DNA of 64,000 bases from positions 211,693 through 275,692 of the forward strand of contig NZ_JBGFSM010000005.1 in the NCBI RefSeq assembly GCF_041679265.1, given 5' to 3'. This stretch comes from Autumnicola sp041679265 (GTDB lineage Bacteria > Bacteroidota > Bacteroidia > Flavobacteriales > Flavobacteriaceae). The translations under genes were made by a program, and so were the position numbers. The notes beneath the pieces are model-generated. The model was not told the DNA's origin, searched no databases, and saw only the letters and a list, made by a program, of their open reading frames with translations. This document shows positions 1 through 8,959 of this stretch, in pieces; within the stretch, counting starts at the first letter, position 1; the number at the start of each line of letters is the position of its first letter.

Positions 1-683
1 GAATCTCCCTTGAAGTAAACCAGGGAGAAATTGTAGGATTACTTGGCCCAAACGGAGCCGGTAAAACCACTTCTTTCTATATGATTGTGGGCTTAATTAA
101 ACCCAACAGCGGAGACATTATCCTGGATAAAGTGAATATTACCAAATACCCAATGTACAAACGCGCGCAAAACGGCATTGGCTATCTTGCGCAGGAGGCT
201 TCGGTATTCAGGAAACTTAGCATTGAAGACAATATTATGAGCGTGCTGGAACTTACCAGCCTTTCCAAAAAAGAACGGCAGCTTAAAATGGAATCGCTAA
301 TTGAGGAATTCGGCTTAAACCATATCCGGAAAAACCGCGGAGACCTTTTAAGCGGCGGGGAACGCCGTAGAACAGAAATTGCCCGTGCTCTGGCCACAGA
401 TCCTAAATTTATTCTTTTAGATGAACCCTTTGCAGGAGTGGATCCTGTAGCGGTGGAAGATATTCAGCGGATTGTAGCACAGCTAAAAAATAAAAATATC
501 GGTATCCTTATTACCGATCATAACGTACAGGAAACCCTGGCAATTACAGACCGCACCTACCTTATGTTTGAAGGTTCTATCCTTAAACACGGGCAACCTG
601 AAGAACTGGCTGAAGATGAAATGGTGAGAAAAGTTTATCTGGGCAAAAACTTCGAACTTCGGAAAAAGAAAATTTTTGAATAG
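1..683 (+). CDS. lptB: LPS export ABC transporter ATP-binding protein LptB (5' end outside window)
   Basis: This is the ATPase that powers lipopolysaccharide extraction from the inner membrane by the LptBFGC complex. The reading frame is open from base 3, so the start lies upstream of the window. Visible motifs in order are Walker A (GPNGAGKTT), the Q-loop (YLAQE), the signature LSGGERRRTEIARAL, Walker B (FILLDEPFAGVDP) and the H-loop (ITDHNV). The C-terminal stretch VRKVYLGKNFELRKKK is typical of LptB and separates it from other ABC ATPases. Only about the first ten residues appear to be missing. The next gene converges on it from the opposite strand. Confidence 0.93.
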   Translation, partial: ISLEVNQGEIVGLLGPNGAGKTTSFYMIVGLIKPNSGDIILDKVNITKYPMYKRAQNGIGYLAQEASVFRKLSIEDNIMSVLELTSLSKKERQLKMESLIEEFGLNHIRKNRGDLLSGGERRRTEIARALATDPKFILLDEPFAGVDPVAVEDIQRIVAQLKNKNIGILITDHNVQETLAITDRTYLMFEGSILKHGQPEELAEDEMVRKVYLGKNFELRKKKIFE

Positions 684-859
684 AAATTTTCTTCAAGGTG
701 GTTTTCTGGCCAATAAATCTGGGAAAATTAAAACACTTAAAAGAGGCCGAAAAAGGCTTAAATTCTATAGAAAATTGAAAACTTCTGGCCTTGCCTGTGG
801 AATCCTTAAATTGAGATCTCCCATATTCCATTACACATTTAGCAACAATAATCATAAAG

Positions 860-1456
860 TTATTGCTTTTCAGGTTCAACCGGCGTGATCATGATATGGG
901 ATCTATGGGTGTTGGCATCCATTAACCATGGCATGCCGGGAGCTTGTGGTGTAGTTGGCAGGCCGGTACTTTCTGCCGTCATGTACGGCTTATAAAGCAC
1001 ATAGCGCATAAAGCCGTTCTTGAGTTCGCCGGTTTCACGATTATAGTCTTTTTCCTGTCCTGAAAAAACGTATAACATGGCTGGTTCAGAGGGCATTTTT
1101 AGTTTTCCCGAATCAATTTCGTTTTTCCTGGTATCCCGTTTTTCATTCAGGTTTTTGCCTTCGGCAGCCAATTCCCGCCCACGTGCCATAAAAGGTTCTA
1201 ATGCTATGCCATAACACGCCACACTTATCCCGCCCTTGTCTGGATCGTCTGCAATGCAGATTATCTCATTGGTTCCCTGCCGCAAAGTCACCAGTTCCCC
1301 ATCTTCATTATAACCCAAAACTTTAGCACCATCGCGAAACATTTCGGGTGCCGCCATCACTGCCGTCTTTATCTGGACTTCTGCAGGCAAGATTTCATTT
1401 TGTGCAAAAGCAGCCAACTTCCCTAAAACAAAAACAAGAAGTATTAATTTTTTCAT
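860..1456 (-). CDS. Secreted protein of unknown function
   Basis: A 198-residue protein that I do not recognise. It begins with a clear signal peptide (MKKLILLVFVLGKLAAFAQ, probable cleavage after residue 18 or 19), so it should be exported to the periplasm or beyond. The mature part is hydrophilic, without membrane segments or repeats. It has two cysteines (in the IICIADD and VACYGIAL stretches) and a proline-rich segment near the C-terminus. No catalytic motif is evident. It converges with lptB and stands alone about 200 bp from pssA. The 208 bp between its start and pssA hold nothing I can name. Confidence 0.75.
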   Translation of the reverse strand: MKKLILLVFVLGKLAAFAQNEILPAEVQIKTAVMAAPEMFRDGAKVLGYNEDGELVTLRQGTNEIICIADDPDKGGISVACYGIALEPFMARGRELAAEGKNLNEKRDTRKNEIDSGKLKMPSEPAMLYVFSGQEKDYNRETGELKNGFMRYVLYKPYMTAESTGLPTTPQAPGMPWLMDANTHRSHIMITPVEPEKQ

Positions 1457-1664
1457 AACTAAGACCTTTTCAAATAAGCCTTAATTTACAAAGATTCCTC
1501 AAAATCAGGTGTTAAACTGTCAACCATAATTTCCTAAGAGTCCCTAAGCTTTTGATTTATAGGTCAATCCCAATGCAGTAAAACTGGCTGTTATATGTTC
1601 AGAAATTATATATGACAATCTAAATTTTATCGCAAAATTTCTTCATGAATAGAAAAAGCCTGGC

Positions 1665-2429
1665 TTAAGCAATTGCAGCCTTCTGATCTCCAAAGATCAG
1701 CGAGAGCAGGACGTAACTTACAATAATAACTGGAATTGCCGCAAATTGCAGTAAGATCACCAGCACCAGACATAAGAGAATAAATAAATACCTCAATTTA
1801 TTATTCTGAAAAGACCAGTCTGAAAACTTCAGGGCGAACAATTTTATTTCAGCATTTAAGAAATAACAGCTCAACAGCGTTAGGCCAATCAGAAACCATT
1901 CATTTAAAATAAAAGAAGAAACAAATTCTCCCGGCTGGTAAGTGAGGATCAATGGCAAACTAAGGATAAGTAAAGCATTGGCAGGAGTAGGAAGGCCAAT
2001 AAAAGAATCTGTCTGCCGGTCATCTACATTAAATTTTGCCAACCGGTAGGCTGATGCCAAAGTAATTAATAATCCAAGGAGGGCAATATTATTGAAATCC
2101 CATTCCAAAAAAGAACTATCGGCAGTCCATTCCGTAGAAATTTCGTGTGATGGGCCAGGTAATGCCTTGTTCAGCATCTGGTACATTACAATTCCCGGCA
2201 CTACCCCGCTGGTAACGGCATCTGCAAGGGAATCCAGCTGCAGCCCCACCTCGCTTTTAACATCCAGGGCACGCGCTGCGAGTCCGTCAAAAAAATCAAA
2301 AAATATTCCAAGTGCCACAAAGGCGGCTGCCATTATCAGGTGCCCCTGCACGGCAAATAATACGGCAATGCTTCCGCTTAAAAGGTTTAACAGAGTGATG
2401 AGATTTGGGATATGCTTCTTTATGGCCAT
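1665..2429 (-). CDS. pssA: CDP-diacylglycerol--serine O-phosphatidyltransferase
   Basis: This enzyme makes phosphatidylserine, the precursor of phosphatidylethanolamine, from CDP-diacylglycerol and serine in the inner membrane. The CDP-alcohol phosphatidyltransferase signature D-x2-DG-x2-AR-x8-G-x3-D-x3-D is perfect, starting at DFFDGLAAR (about residue 45) and ending at LDSLAD. Several hydrophobic helices follow. The 254 residues and the opening MAIKKHIPNLITLLNL fit the Bacteroidota PssA type. The gene is transcribed away from lnt; the 410 bp between them is filled with repeats. Confidence 0.94.
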   Translation of the reverse strand: MAIKKHIPNLITLLNLLSGSIAVLFAVQGHLIMAAAFVALGIFFDFFDGLAARALDVKSEVGLQLDSLADAVTSGVVPGIVMYQMLNKALPGPSHEISTEWTADSSFLEWDFNNIALLGLLITLASAYRLAKFNVDDRQTDSFIGLPTPANALLILSLPLILTYQPGEFVSSFILNEWFLIGLTLLSCYFLNAEIKLFALKFSDWSFQNNKLRYLFILLCLVLVILLQFAAIPVIIVSYVLLSLIFGDQKAAIA

Positions 2430-2760
2430 ATTAATTTTTATATGAAGATACTAAAGTAAGAATAAATATGAAGTTGGAAGTACGAGGTGAGAAGTACGAG
2501 GTTTGAAGTTGGAAATTTTCAACTTTTCATTTCACTTCTAACTTTTTAATTCCCACTTCTACTTTCTAATCTCAAACTTCCAAACAACCACCCCGGCCTA
2601 CGGCCACCCTGCCCGACGGGGTCATTCAGGCGGGCCCTCCTTAGAAAGTAGGGGAGCATTTTCCCTACAGATTATAGATTTTTCATCTTTTAATGTAATT
2701 AATTTCACTTTCCACTCTTCACTTTTCACTCTTCACTATTTTAACTTTTAACCTTACGCT
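2430..2760. repeat. Degenerate 7-bp periodic DNA around a REP-like element
   Basis: This gene-free stretch reads as consecutive heptads from about 2468: GAAGTTG, GAAGTAC, GAGGTGA, GAAGTAC, GAGGTTT, then TTCATTT, CACTTCT, AACTTTT. A REP-like GC-rich element interrupts it at 2587-2657. From 2704 it resumes as TTCACTT, TCCACTC, TTCACTT, TTCACTC. No open frame here looks like a gene. Confidence 0.75.
2587..2657 (+). repeat. REP-like GC-rich element, copy 1
   Basis: About 70 bp beginning CCACCCCGGCCTACGGCC and running through CATTCAGGCGGGCCCTCC to AGGGGAGC. It can fold into short hairpins (GGCCTACGGCC and CCCTCCTT against a purine-rich partner). Near-identical copies lie at 53783-53850, 53960-54034 and, inverted, 63881-63952, with a decayed one near 58745. 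Confidence 0.85.
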
Positions 2761-2776
2761 TATAAATTTAGTTTCC

Positions 2777-2784
2777 TATTTTTG
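2777..2784 (+). promoter_or_regulatory. Probable -7 box of the lnt promoter
   Basis: TATTTTTG matches the Bacteroidota -7 consensus TAnnTTTG and lies 55 bp before the lnt start. I see no good TTG at the -33 position, so this is a half-supported promoter. Confidence 0.5.
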
Positions 2785-2839
2785 AAGTGTCGGCAATACA
2801 ATTGTCGTCTTTTTCCTGATTTATTTGTAAAATTTCAAA

Positions 2840-4426
2840 ATGAAACAAATTGCTTACGCGGTTTTAAGCGGACTGCTCCTTGCCCTGGGCTGGCCTACTT
2901 ACGGTTTCCCTTTTTTACTCTTTGTAGCCTTTATACCGCTGCTTTTCGCCGAATTTCAAATCAGGAATTTTTCTAAAAATTGGGTAAAATTGAAAGTCTT
3001 TGGGGCGGCTTATCTTACATTTTTTATCTGGAACCTTATTACCACTTACTGGATCTATTTTTCCACGCCTTTTGGCGGTGCTTTTGCGATTCTCGCCAAT
3101 TCCCTGTTGATGAGCATAGTTTTTCTAATCTATCACCTTGTTGCCAAACGCACAGGTTTCTCGGCATCTGCCACCTTCCTGGCCAGTTTCTGGATGGTTT
3201 TTGAGCAAATCCACCTCAACTGGGATTTTTCCTGGCCATGGCTTAACCTGGGCAACGGATTTTCTGAATATCACAATCTTATTCAGTGGTATGAATATAC
3301 GGGTACTTTTGGCGGCACGCTCTGGGTCTGGCTGGCCAATATTGCTGTTTTTAAAGCCCTGCTTCTTTATAAGGAATATAAAGACAAAGCGATTATTTAC
3401 CGTGGAGTGGTAAAACTGCTGCTAATTTTGGCAGTTCCAATAGCGCTTTCTTATTTGATAAGATACAACTATGAGATGCCGGCCAAAAAGATGGAGGCGG
3501 TAATCTTGCAGCCTAACATCAACCCTTACACGGAAAAATATAATACCACCGATACCCGCATTGGAGAACTGCTGATGGATTTGAGCCGGGAAAAGGTATC
3601 TGATTCTACCGCATTAGTTGTTGCCCCGGAAACCGTTTTTGCCGATGGCACGGTTTTATCGGAATTTGAAAATTCTGAAGCTGCTTTTTTTGGAAGGCAG
3701 CTGGTTAGAAAACATAATAACCTCAGCTTTCTTGGCGGAATTTCCTTTTACCAGCGCTTTAGTGACCCTGCGCTGGTAAAACCTCAAAGCAACCAGATTG
3801 GGGTTAATGACTGGTATGATGACTATAATTCGGCATTTTTAATCAGCAATCTTAAGCCGGCGCAGCTTTATCATAAATCCAAACTTGTGGTTGGCGTGGA
3901 GAATTTCCCCTATCAAAGCCTTTTAAGGCCAATTTTAGGAGATATCATGATAGACCTGGGCGGAACCGTAGCCATGAAAACCACCCAGCCGGAGCGGGAA
4001 GTTTTTCAGCTGGATAATGGCGCATTTACTGCTCCTATCATCTGCTATGAATCGGTTTACGGAGAATATGTAACGGGATATGTTCGCAATGGCGCCCAAT
4101 TTCTTACCATTATCACTAATGATGCCTGGTGGGGCGATACGCAGGGGCATAAGCAGCATCTTAGTTACGCCAGGCTAAGGGCAATTGAGACCAGAAAAGC
4201 TGTGGTAAGAAGTGCAAACACGGGGATCTCTGCTTTTATTAACCCATTGGGGGATATAGAAAAAAGCCTGGGTTATGAAAAAAGGGGAAGCCTAAAGCAG
4301 GAAATTGTCCTGAATGATGAGCAAACTTTTTATGTAAAATATGGTAATTATATCGCCAGGATCGCTCAATTTCTCGCTTTGTTCATCTTCCTGTTCGCTA
4401 TGGTTAAGTACAGGAGAAAACGCTAG
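2840..4426 (+). CDS. lnt: Apolipoprotein N-acyltransferase
   Basis: Lnt adds the third acyl chain to the N-terminal cysteine of lipoproteins in the inner membrane. The 528 residues comprise N-terminal transmembrane helices (to about residue 210), a periplasmic nitrilase-type domain (about 215-500) and a final membrane helix (FLALFIFLFAMV). The catalytic triad is visible as Glu264 (VVAPETVF), Lys346 (YHKSKLVVGVE) and Cys402 (APIICYESVYGE). The NDAWWGDTQG motif that follows is typical of the family. The start ATG is followed by a hydrophobic segment, as expected. Confidence 0.95.
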   Translation: MKQIAYAVLSGLLLALGWPTYGFPFLLFVAFIPLLFAEFQIRNFSKNWVKLKVFGAAYLTFFIWNLITTYWIYFSTPFGGAFAILANSLLMSIVFLIYHLVAKRTGFSASATFLASFWMVFEQIHLNWDFSWPWLNLGNGFSEYHNLIQWYEYTGTFGGTLWVWLANIAVFKALLLYKEYKDKAIIYRGVVKLLLILAVPIALSYLIRYNYEMPAKKMEAVILQPNINPYTEKYNTTDTRIGELLMDLSREKVSDSTALVVAPETVFADGTVLSEFENSEAAFFGRQLVRKHNNLSFLGGISFYQRFSDPALVKPQSNQIGVNDWYDDYNSAFLISNLKPAQLYHKSKLVVGVENFPYQSLLRPILGDIMIDLGGTVAMKTTQPEREVFQLDNGAFTAPIICYESVYGEYVTGYVRNGAQFLTIITNDAWWGDTQGHKQHLSYARLRAIETRKAVVRSANTGISAFINPLGDIEKSLGYEKRGSLKQEIVLNDEQTFYVKYGNYIARIAQFLALFIFLFAMVKYRRKR

Positions 4427-4428
4427 TG

Positions 4429-4513
4429 GTAGCCTGTAGTCGTTAGACTGGAGACTAGAGACTGGAGATTGGAGATTGGAGATTGGAGATTGGAGATTGG
4501 AGATTGGAGATTG
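4429..4513. repeat. GGAGATT heptad array with drifting leader
   Basis: Seven perfect GGAGATT copies occupy 4464-4512. The preceding bases keep the same 7-bp register while the word changes: GTAGCCT, GTAGTCG, TTAGACT, GGAGACT, AGAGACT, GGAGATT. The array begins directly after the lnt stop codon. Confidence 0.9.
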
Positions 4514-4576
4514 TAAGTTCAATGGTATTTATTCATCTGATAATTGATAATTGTTTATTGTTTATTGTTTTTCAAT

Positions 4577-5480
4577 ATTTCCCCGCAAACCACGCAGATT
4601 AGCGCAGAATCTATTTTGAGGGTGAATTATAAATCATAGGCTCCTAACCCATAACACACAACTCACAAATTTTTCAAATTCCCACTTTTCACTATTCACT
4701 ATTCACTTTTCACTCTTCACTTATTTCCCCGCAAACCACGCAGATTAGCGCAGAATCTATTTTGAGGGTAAATTCTAAATCATATGCTCCCAACCGATAA
4801 CAGACAACTCATAACTTTTTCAACTCCCACTTTTCACTATTCACTATTCACTTTTCACTCTTCACTCTTCACTTATTTCCCCGCAAACCACGCAGATTAG
4901 CGCAGAATCTATTTTGAGGCTGAATTCTAAATCGTAGGCTCCAAACCAATAACACACAACTCATAACTTTTTCAACTCCCACTATTCACCTTTCACTATT
5001 CACTATTCACTTTTCGCTTTTCACTTTTCACTTATTTCCCCGCAAACCATCCAGATTAGCGCAGAATCCATTTTAAGGGTGAATTCTAAATATAGGCTCC
5101 AAACCGATAACAGACAACTCATAACTTTTTCAACTTCCCACTTTTCACTATTCACTTTTCGCTTTTCACTATTCACCTTTCACTTATTTCCCCGCAGACC
5201 ATGCAGATTAGCACAGAATCCAATTTGAGGGTGAATTCTAAATATAGGCTCCTAACCCATAACACACAACTCATAACTTTTTCAACTCCCACTTTTCACT
5301 ATTCACTATTCACTATTCACTTTTCACTTATTTCCCCGCAGACCATGCAGATTAGCACAGAATCCATTTTGAGGGTGAATTCTAAATCATAGGCTCCTAA
5401 CCAATAACACACAACTCACAAATTTTTCAACTTCCCACCTTTCACTATTCACTATTCACTTTTCTAACTTCCAACTTCCA
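4577..5480. repeat. Six tandem repeats of about 150 bp
   Basis: The unit begins TTTCCCCGCAAACCACGCAG and continues through ATTAGCGCAGAATC, a TTTTGAGGGTGAATTC segment, a block reading TAACACACAACTCA, and ends in a run of TTCACTA/TTCACTT heptads. The CCCCGCA boxes start at 4581, 4727, 4879, 5038, 5190 and 5334, giving periods of 146, 152, 159, 152 and 144 bp. Most length variation lies in the number of heptads. Copies are contiguous, with no unique spacers. No gene is present between lnt and the leftward polysaccharide genes. Confidence 0.92.
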
Positions 5481-5495
5481 ACTTCAAACTTCCAA
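5461..5495. repeat. AACTTCC heptads at the end of the sugar transferase gene
   Basis: TAACTTCC, AACTTCC, AACTTCA and AACTTCC follow one another with a 7-bp period and run up to the stop codon of the leftward sugar transferase gene at 5496. Confidence 0.8.
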
Positions 5496-6890
5496 TTATT
5501 GTCCTCTAAAGAACAAAACCGTACTGCAGGTTTTCAGCAGAATATTAAGGTCCAGGAAAAGTCCGCGGTGTTTAATATAGTAAAGATCGTACTGAAGTTT
5601 TTCCAGGCTATCGGTATGGGAGGTGCCGTAATTAGCCATTACCTGCGCCCAACCTGTTAATCCGGGTTTTATCACATGCCTGGTTTCATAAAAAGGAATT
5701 ATTTGAGACAATTCTTTTACAAAAACAGGGCGTTCCGGCCTTGGGCCTATAATGCTCATATCCCCTTTCAGCACATTATAGAACTGCGGAATTTCATCTA
5801 ACCTGGCTCTCCTTAAAAACTTGCCGAAGGCGGTAATACGGTAATCATTTTTCTGGGCATATTGGGGGCCGCTATGTTCCGCATCATGCCTCATGGTCCT
5901 CAATTTTAAAATTTTAAAAATATAACCGTGTTTTCCCACTCTTTCCTGCGAATAAAATAACCTGCCCCGGTTCGCCAGCATATTCCCCACAAGAATAAAT
6001 GGGAGAAGCAGCAATCCAAATGTGATTCCTGCTATTGAAATAAGGATATCAAAAAACCGAAACACCAGGGTATAGAACTTGTTGGAATGATTTCGGCTAA
6101 AAGGGAAATACCGGTAAAAATCTTTATCTACATTTTCAACCGGAATCCGCTGCGTTAATTCTTCATAAACCTGCGTATAATCCTTAATAGGAAAACCTGT
6201 GGTGAGCAGTTCATACAACTTGTTATAAAGTGGAAGCATGAGGCCTTTACGATACGCGCTGGCGACTACAATTTCACTAATATGGTTTTCAGAAATAATA
6301 CCAGGAAGTTCATCTACATGAAATTCTTTTAGATGATGCGTATCGAGCCCGGCTTTAACCTGGTTATCTGTATTGATAAATCCCACAATATGGTAATTAG
6401 GATCGGTTTTTTGAAGGGCTTCCACAATCAGTTTGATATCAAAGGAATCTCCCACCACCAAAACCCTTTTATAAAACCTGGGGGTAGAGATCAAATTGAT
6501 GTACGCCAGCCTCCACATTAGCAAAGCCAGGGCAATAGAAAGAAAAAAGAACAGGATCTGCAGGCGGTTTTCCGGCAGGCTTGGCGTATAAAACGGGGTA
6601 AGCATGTAGAATAAAACGGTAGTGGAAGTGGTTAAGATCACATTTTTAAGCACGCTTTCTATCCTGCTGGCCTTCTGAAGATCATAAAGTTCGAAAACGG
6701 TCGCAAAGAAATTCAGGAAAATAACCAGGACCAGTGTCCAGATCCAATACTGGGAATCTATCCGGAAATAATCAAATTGAAAGATGATCCCTACGATGCT
6801 GAGGGTAAGTAAAACTATGATATTGTCAAATAACCGCAGAAGGATCCTGCGTTCGGAAATTTCAAAATGAACTAATGGTTTATCAGACAT
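5496..6890 (-). CDS. Polyprenyl glycosylphosphotransferase (WcaJ/WbaP type)
   Basis: It starts repeat-unit synthesis by moving a sugar-1-phosphate from a UDP-sugar to undecaprenyl phosphate in the inner membrane. The 464 residues show four or five N-terminal membrane helices (to about 130), a nucleotide-binding-like middle domain with VLVVGDSFD (about 145-250), another membrane segment (FDILISIAGITFGLLLLPF), and a C-terminal bacterial sugar-transferase domain. That domain has KILKLRTM, RRARLDEIPQFYNVLKGDMS and IGPRPERPVF, then KPGLTGWAQV. It is the last gene of the leftward block. The sugar it uses cannot be read from the sequence. Confidence 0.92.
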   Translation of the reverse strand: MSDKPLVHFEISERRILLRLFDNIIVLLTLSIVGIIFQFDYFRIDSQYWIWTLVLVIFLNFFATVFELYDLQKASRIESVLKNVILTTSTTVLFYMLTPFYTPSLPENRLQILFFFLSIALALLMWRLAYINLISTPRFYKRVLVVGDSFDIKLIVEALQKTDPNYHIVGFINTDNQVKAGLDTHHLKEFHVDELPGIISENHISEIVVASAYRKGLMLPLYNKLYELLTTGFPIKDYTQVYEELTQRIPVENVDKDFYRYFPFSRNHSNKFYTLVFRFFDILISIAGITFGLLLLPFILVGNMLANRGRLFYSQERVGKHGYIFKILKLRTMRHDAEHSGPQYAQKNDYRITAFGKFLRRARLDEIPQFYNVLKGDMSIIGPRPERPVFVKELSQIIPFYETRHVIKPGLTGWAQVMANYGTSHTDSLEKLQYDLYYIKHRGLFLDLNILLKTCSTVLFFRGQ

Positions 6891-6926
6891 ATTTACTATT
6901 TCAGTCCCGGGCCTAATATAAAAATT

Positions 6927-7937
6927 TCAGTTAAGTACCTGCAACCAATCCTGCTTAACTATTTCCCAGTCGAATTTTTCAACTTTACTTCGGGCTGCCT
7001 CTGCCAGTGTTTCTGCCTGCTGCGGGCTTTTCAATAAAAAACGGATCGCTTTTGCTGCCGCCTCCGGTTCCTCTTTATCAAAAAGGATCCCCTCCTGCCC
7101 GTTTTTTATTAAATAAGGCATGCCCCCAACTCTTGTGGAGATTACCGGTAGCCCCAGGGCCATGGCTTCTATCACGCTTACGGGGGTGTTGTCTATAGCA
7201 GAGGTATTTAAAAAAATACTATATTCTGCTGCAAGCCTTATCCATTCTTTTTTTTCTAGCTTTCCGGTAAAATGAACCGGTAAATTATGCCTTTCTGCAT
7301 AACTTCTGCACCTATTAAAGGTTTCATCTTTTGCACCGCCTACCATACACAAACTGGCTTGAGGGTATTCCAGCAAGAGCATTTCAAGGATCTTAACCGC
7401 CATTATCGGGTTATAGATTTCTGCAAAAGAACGAACCCATAGTATTTTTGGCTGCAATTCCTTGCGCAACCGGAATTCATATTTAGCTAGTTGCAGGGGA
7501 TTAGGGATATACTTTAAATTCTTAATCCCGCTTTGTCCAAACTTTTTCAGTAAAAATTGGGAAGGAGCAACGTTTACAAAGGCATTTTTAAAGAACTTCC
7601 TGCTAATTTTCTTATTTTCCCGAAGCCTTTGCGGCAGATTTCCCCCGTGCAAAATGGGAATATATTTCAGCTTTAGCAGCCTACATATTTTTCCGCACAA
7701 AATGGCATACCAGAAATTTTGCGTGCTGTAAGTATCAATTAAAACATAATCAGTTTTCCCACCCGCGCGGGCAAGCGTTAGTAACATGTGCAATAAGCGG
7801 ATACTTTTATTTCTAAAAGAAGACGCTGCCCTTACCTGATAACCTTCATTTTCTAATAATGGGATAAGTACATCTATGGTCGTGGGAGAGGCACCTTTTT
7901 TTTCCAGTTTATTACCAATGTAGATAAGCTGCTTCAC
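6927..7937 (-). CDS. Glycosyltransferase family 4
   Basis: A 336-residue retaining GT-B glycosyltransferase, probably cytoplasmic and adding one sugar to the lipid-linked repeat unit. The N-terminal half opens MKQLIYIGNKLEKKGASPTT and contains ILHGGNLPQRL. The C-terminal donor-binding half has FTGKLEKKEW and TPVSVIEAMALGLPVIS, which holds the GT4 acidic motif. It lies 8 bp downstream of a clear paralogue (7946-8959) with the same order of motifs, so the pair arose by tandem duplication. Donor and acceptor are unknown. Confidence 0.9.
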   Translation of the reverse strand: MKQLIYIGNKLEKKGASPTTIDVLIPLLENEGYQVRAASSFRNKSIRLLHMLLTLARAGGKTDYVLIDTYSTQNFWYAILCGKICRLLKLKYIPILHGGNLPQRLRENKKISRKFFKNAFVNVAPSQFLLKKFGQSGIKNLKYIPNPLQLAKYEFRLRKELQPKILWVRSFAEIYNPIMAVKILEMLLLEYPQASLCMVGGAKDETFNRCRSYAERHNLPVHFTGKLEKKEWIRLAAEYSIFLNTSAIDNTPVSVIEAMALGLPVISTRVGGMPYLIKNGQEGILFDKEEPEAAAKAIRFLLKSPQQAETLAEAARSKVEKFDWEIVKQDWLQVLN

Positions 7938-7945
7938 AGAAGCTT

Positions 7946-8959
7946 TTAATTAAGTACCCGGTTCCATTCCGGTTTCACTTTTTCCCAATCAAAATTTTCC
8001 ACTTTGGCCCTTGCTTTTTTGGTCATCTCTGCCGTTTCCTTTGGAGCTTCTATAAGTTTGGAAATTTCACCGGCCATGGCATCCTTATCATTATCAGGCA
8101 CCAGTATCCCATCCTTTTCATGGTCTATAAGCATAGGCATACCTCCTACATTGGTGGAAACCACGGCCAGTCCCAGGCTCATTGCTTCTATCACGCTTAT
8201 AGGGGTATTATCTATAGTGGTGGTGTTAATAAAAAAGTCATAATCTGTAGAAAGTTGTGCCCATTCCTCTTTCTTAAGTTTTCCGGTAAAACGCACCGGC
8301 AGTTTATGCTTACGCACGTAAGATTTGCAGGTTTGCATGCTCCCGTCTTTATCTGGCCCCACCATGCAAAGCTCGGCATCGGGATAAGTGCGAAACAACT
8401 GCACCAGCACTTTTAAGGCCAGCAGGGGATTATATCTTTTCTGAAAACGCCTTACCCATAACAGCCGGGGGCGAAATTCCTTCCGTTCTTTAAAAGGATA
8501 GTTTTCCAGCTGGATGGCATTGGGAACAATTTTAATATTATTGAAACCCTTATTTTTAAAAATATCATATAAAAAATGGGAAGGCGCCACGTTTACTTTG
8601 GCGTTTCCAAAAAGTTTGCGGCTATAAGATTCGGAATCATGGAGCCGCTCCGGCAGGTTTCCACCGTGAAGAATAGGGACATAATCCAAATTATAGTGAT
8701 CACAGGTTTTACCCACGAGATAGGCATAGTAAAAGTTCATAGCCCCGTAGGTATCAATAAGCACCACATCGGTCTTTTTATGATGCCTGGCCACCATAGC
8801 GAGCATTTCTACCAGACGCAAACCTTTGTTGCTACGGGTGGAAGCGGTTTTCACCTCATAGCCCTCCCTTTCCAGCATTTTGCTCAAAAAAGAAATATAA
8901 GTAGCAGTAAAGCTGTTAAGCTGTAAGTCGTTTCCTATGTACAGGATCCTTTTTGTCAT
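7946..8959 (-). CDS. Glycosyltransferase family 4 (tandem paralogue)
   Basis: A 337-residue GT-B enzyme that shares with its downstream neighbour the stretches YIGN at the start, VLIDTY, PILHGGNLP, VNVAPS, FTGKL and SVIEAM. The donor-site motif is TPISVIEAMSLGLAVVS. The start codon lies 44 bp inside the end of the wzy-like gene; the start is supported because MTKRILYIGN aligns with the paralogue's opening MKQLIYIGN. It probably adds a neighbouring or identical sugar in the repeat unit. Confidence 0.9.
   Translation of the reverse strand: MTKRILYIGNDLQLNSFTATYISFLSKMLEREGYEVKTASTRSNKGLRLVEMLAMVARHHKKTDVVLIDTYGAMNFYYAYLVGKTCDHYNLDYVPILHGGNLPERLHDSESYSRKLFGNAKVNVAPSHFLYDIFKNKGFNNIKIVPNAIQLENYPFKERKEFRPRLLWVRRFQKRYNPLLALKVLVQLFRTYPDAELCMVGPDKDGSMQTCKSYVRKHKLPVRFTGKLKKEEWAQLSTDYDFFINTTTIDNTPISVIEAMSLGLAVVSTNVGGMPMLIDHEKDGILVPDNDKDAMAGEISKLIEAPKETAEMTKKARAKVENFDWEKVKPEWNRVLN

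Noticed and set aside
676..888. 70-codon frame after lptB
   Set aside because: It overlaps the lptB end and the 3' end of the convergent gene and shows no family features or promoter.
4292..4522. Frame with repeated LQSPISN residues
   Set aside because: It is the antisense translation of the GGAGATT array running into the end of lnt.
5201..5392. 63-codon frame within the 150-bp tandem repeats
   Set aside because: It exists only because two repeat units are in phase; it has no start signal or protein-like features.
4577..5480. CRISPR array
   Set aside because: The roughly 150-bp units are contiguous and similar over their entire length, with no unique spacers and no cas genes.
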